Positions 62,699 to 64,000 of a stretch of 64,000 bases of DNA are shown in pieces; position 1 is the first letter of the stretch; each line of letters opens with the position of its first letter. Both the position numbers and the translations under genes were made by a program. The DNA comes from Paracoccus acridae (GTDB lineage Bacteria; Pseudomonadota; Alphaproteobacteria; Rhodobacterales; Rhodobacteraceae): NCBI RefSeq assembly GCF_014642735.1, contig NZ_BMIV01000010.1:46800-110799 (forward strand), given 5' to 3'. The notes under the pieces are model-generated. The model was given only the letters and a program-made list of their open reading frames with translations. It was not told the origin of the DNA and searched no databases.

Positions 62699-63044
62699 AG
62701 TTCCGATATGCCCCTGATCGTCAAGGACTACGGGTCACGACAAGGCAAAAAGGTGGGGACAGGCTGCTGATCCGGCACAGGTTGAGCGCTGAAGCGTGGC
62801 TTGGCTGGATCTTCCAGCCGGGCGGCGAACACTTGGAAACATAAAAACAACACAGGTGCCGCCCGGCTGATGGAGTAGTTGTGTCTGACGCTAACGTAAG
62901 GGGCAACTTGTCCTTTTGGTCAGCATATCAAGGACTGATTTTTATCAAACCCTTGGAACCCTTGCGCTTTGTAACGTCGTTTCAATAAATGCTCGCACAA
63001 AACAAGAAAACGTCGAGCAGAATACAACGGAAGGATGTGCGCTG
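62699..63044. other. Intergenic stretch with a long inverted repeat
   Basis: No convincing gene. It contains the 12-bp inverted repeat at 62815-62869. The right part (62880-63040) is noticeably AT-richer than the rest of the window. Possible remnant of an insertion element or the leader of the 63045 gene. Confidence 0.4.
62815..62869. repeat. 12-bp perfect inverted repeat with 31-base spacer
   Basis: CAGCCGGGCGGC (62815-62826) and GCCGCCCGGCTG (62858-62869) are exact reverse complements; the spacer is A-rich. As RNA it would form a stable stem. It could be a terminator or the paired ends of a very short deleted element. Confidence 0.6.
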
Positions 63045-63212
63045 ATGGGCATCATTGATCCCAGCATCATTGCGGTCCTGAAGAACTACAGGCAGGCGCA
63101 ACAAGGCAGCGCCTGCAAGGTCTCGGAACCCATAGGCTCAGTGCTGGTGGACTCGTTGCGGCGGATTTCGCTGCTTGGACCTGTGCGTGAGCCAGAGAAG
63201 GTCTGCGGCTAA
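63045..63212 (+). CDS. Small hypothetical protein
   Basis: Fifty-five residues from ATG 63045, with GGAAGG about 10 bases upstream. Sequence IDPSIIAVLKNYRQAQQGSA then SVLVDSLRRISLLG; amphipathic, without signal or metal motif. Not recognised. It is on the same strand as two further small genes to the right. Confidence 0.45.
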   Translation: MGIIDPSIIAVLKNYRQAQQGSACKVSEPIGSVLVDSLRRISLLGPVREPEKVCG

Positions 63213-63374
63213 GGCCGGCGACTTATGCATAGACAAAACGATCTTCTTTGCACATTCTGCATGTGCCGGCCCGCCATTCATTTTGTGGAAAGCGACAGGC
63301 CGGTTGATTGACGTTCTGAGCTGCTGATTTTCACAGTCGTCCCGAGGGTCGGACGGCAACACGGCGGACGCCAG

Positions 63375-63650
63375 ATGACCGACACGACTATTAGCCACTC
63401 GCGCGCTGCTTATTCCTCCAACCAGAGCGGCGAAGCTGCTGCCCAGGATGACCTTGCCACTTTTCTTCGGGGATGGGTCAGCGCCTGTCTTGGTGACGGC
63501 GTACAGGAGCTGGACACGATGATCGTGACGGCGCCGGCCAGCTTAAAGTCTGCGTTCTGCTGCTATGACGTCATGGCAGAGGAGATCGAGGTCGTGGTCC
63601 AACGCATCTGGTGGGACATTGCGGTCAAGCGGATGCGGGCGGGCCGTTAA
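63375..63650 (+). CDS. Small hypothetical protein
   Basis: Ninety-one residues, acidic in the middle: AAQDDLATFLRGWVSACLGD and CCYDVMAEEIEVVVQRIWWD, ending basic. Helical by composition, no signal peptide. No recognised family. It may belong with the 63045 gene and the DUF4167 gene, but spacings of about 160-175 bases argue against one tight operon. Confidence 0.5.
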   Translation: MTDTTISHSRAAYSSNQSGEAAAQDDLATFLRGWVSACLGDGVQELDTMIVTAPASLKSAFCCYDVMAEEIEVVVQRIWWDIAVKRMRAGR

Positions 63651-63825
63651 CTATGCAGGAAGGCTCAAACCACTCCGGTCCCCCGCATAGACGTCTCACA
63701 ATCCGATGGAAGCGACCCTGGAAAAAGCTGCCAAGCTTTCATGTTTTCTTGCTGACAAACCAGCTTCAGCCTCTCTCGGCAGGATGCAGCGCCCTGCCAT
63801 TCCCGCTGCCTCATCAAATGGGCTC

Positions 63826-64000
63826 ATGAAACCACATTACAGACGGCGAACCGGCAAACCCCGCTTGCCACAGCAGCAGCAGGGTCCCGGCAGCCGTGTC
63901 TTCGAGAGCACGAGCGCGAAGGGCAAGATCCGGGGGACCGCCCAACAGCTCGTCGAGCGCTATCGTCAGTTCGCGGAAGAAGCGCGGCTTGCAAATGACC
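63826..64000 (+). CDS. DUF4167 domain protein, cut by window edge
   Basis: From ATG 63826 the frame stays open to the window end (58 residues). A basic Gln/Arg-rich start (HYRRRTGKPRLPQQQQ) leads into SRVFESTSAKGKIRGTAQQL and VERYRQFAEEARLAND, which is the DUF4167 pattern known from alphaproteobacteria (usually NRVFDS-KVRGTAQ). The usual chromosomal copy lies near prmC/prfA; here it is on a plasmid-like replicon. Function unknown, possibly nucleic-acid binding. Confidence 0.75.
   Translation, partial: MKPHYRRRTGKPRLPQQQQGPGSRVFESTSAKGKIRGTAQQLVERYRQFAEEARLAND

Noticed and set aside
1..64000. tRNA, rRNA, riboswitch and CRISPR arrays
   Set aside because: Looked for cloverleaf, conserved rRNA and regularly spaced repeats by eye and found none; a dedicated covariance-model scan could still reveal small RNAs.

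Overview
This window is high-GC, gene-dense DNA of an alphaproteobacterium, most likely a Paracoccus-like member of the Rhodobacteraceae. It probably belongs to a plasmid or chromid rather than the main chromosome. The evidence is a DnaA-like plasmid replicase (32726-33412) facing a parA-parB operon (33860-36264), with a repeat-rich origin-like gap between them and a parS-like palindrome just after parB. No rRNA, tRNA or CRISPR array was seen.

The left part (1-32.7 kb) is an orderly set of intact catabolic and transport operons. It opens with a GntR-controlled sugar-type ABC transporter with a PfpI-like protein and a divergent iron alcohol dehydrogenase. An acetamidase and a CatR-type LysR regulator follow. 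Next comes a complete benzoate-to-catechol-to-3-oxoadipate cluster (catBCA-benABCD-benK-catD, 8740-17333), with a textbook ATAC-N7-GTAT operator in front of catB. After that are MgtC, a trehalose-synthase-like GH13 enzyme, an SDR, an amidase, a PQQ-type sorbosone/glucose dehydrogenase and two tiny hydrophilic proteins. A TRAP transporter, glutamine-synthetase-like enzyme, aldehyde dehydrogenase and iron alcohol dehydrogenase form one minus-strand group, with a divergent RpiR regulator. I infer uptake and gamma-glutamylation of an amino alcohol or amine.

The middle (32.7-36.5 kb) is the replication and partition module. To its right (36.5-64 kb) the character changes: many genes are broken or fused at breakpoints. 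They are a frameshifted ornithine cyclodeaminase, a 5'-truncated ABC ATPase abutting chrA, a histidine kinase and a multicopper oxidase both missing their 5' ends and joined head to head, a TRIC-channel 5' fragment joined to a Hint-domain 3' fragment, an IS3-type transposase fragment joined to a TetR-like tail, frameshifted HU, truncated CspA, and a umuD relic with a stop codon. Intact genes in this part are chrA, a Gly/Asp-rich RGGDD-repeat exported protein, a NarL-type response regulator, a SCO-cytochrome c fusion with a His-rich tail, an isolated gspL-gspM-gspE set, an exopolysaccharide locus, H-NS, an AT-hook DUF2934 protein, macAB and small hypotheticals.

The exopolysaccharide locus (50287-56219) holds a GH8 endoglucanase, an HlyD-like periplasmic adaptor and a cellulose-synthase-like GT2, converging on a small beta-barrel-like protein and an orphan dCache-HAMP sensor. 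The architecture resembles the c-di-GMP-activated mixed-linkage beta-glucan systems (BgsA/BgsB) more than classical bcs cellulose operons, and it is the best candidate here for an under-described system. Single-base frameshifts at 37.13, 49.97 and 56.69 kb could be real decay or sequencing error, and raw reads would decide.
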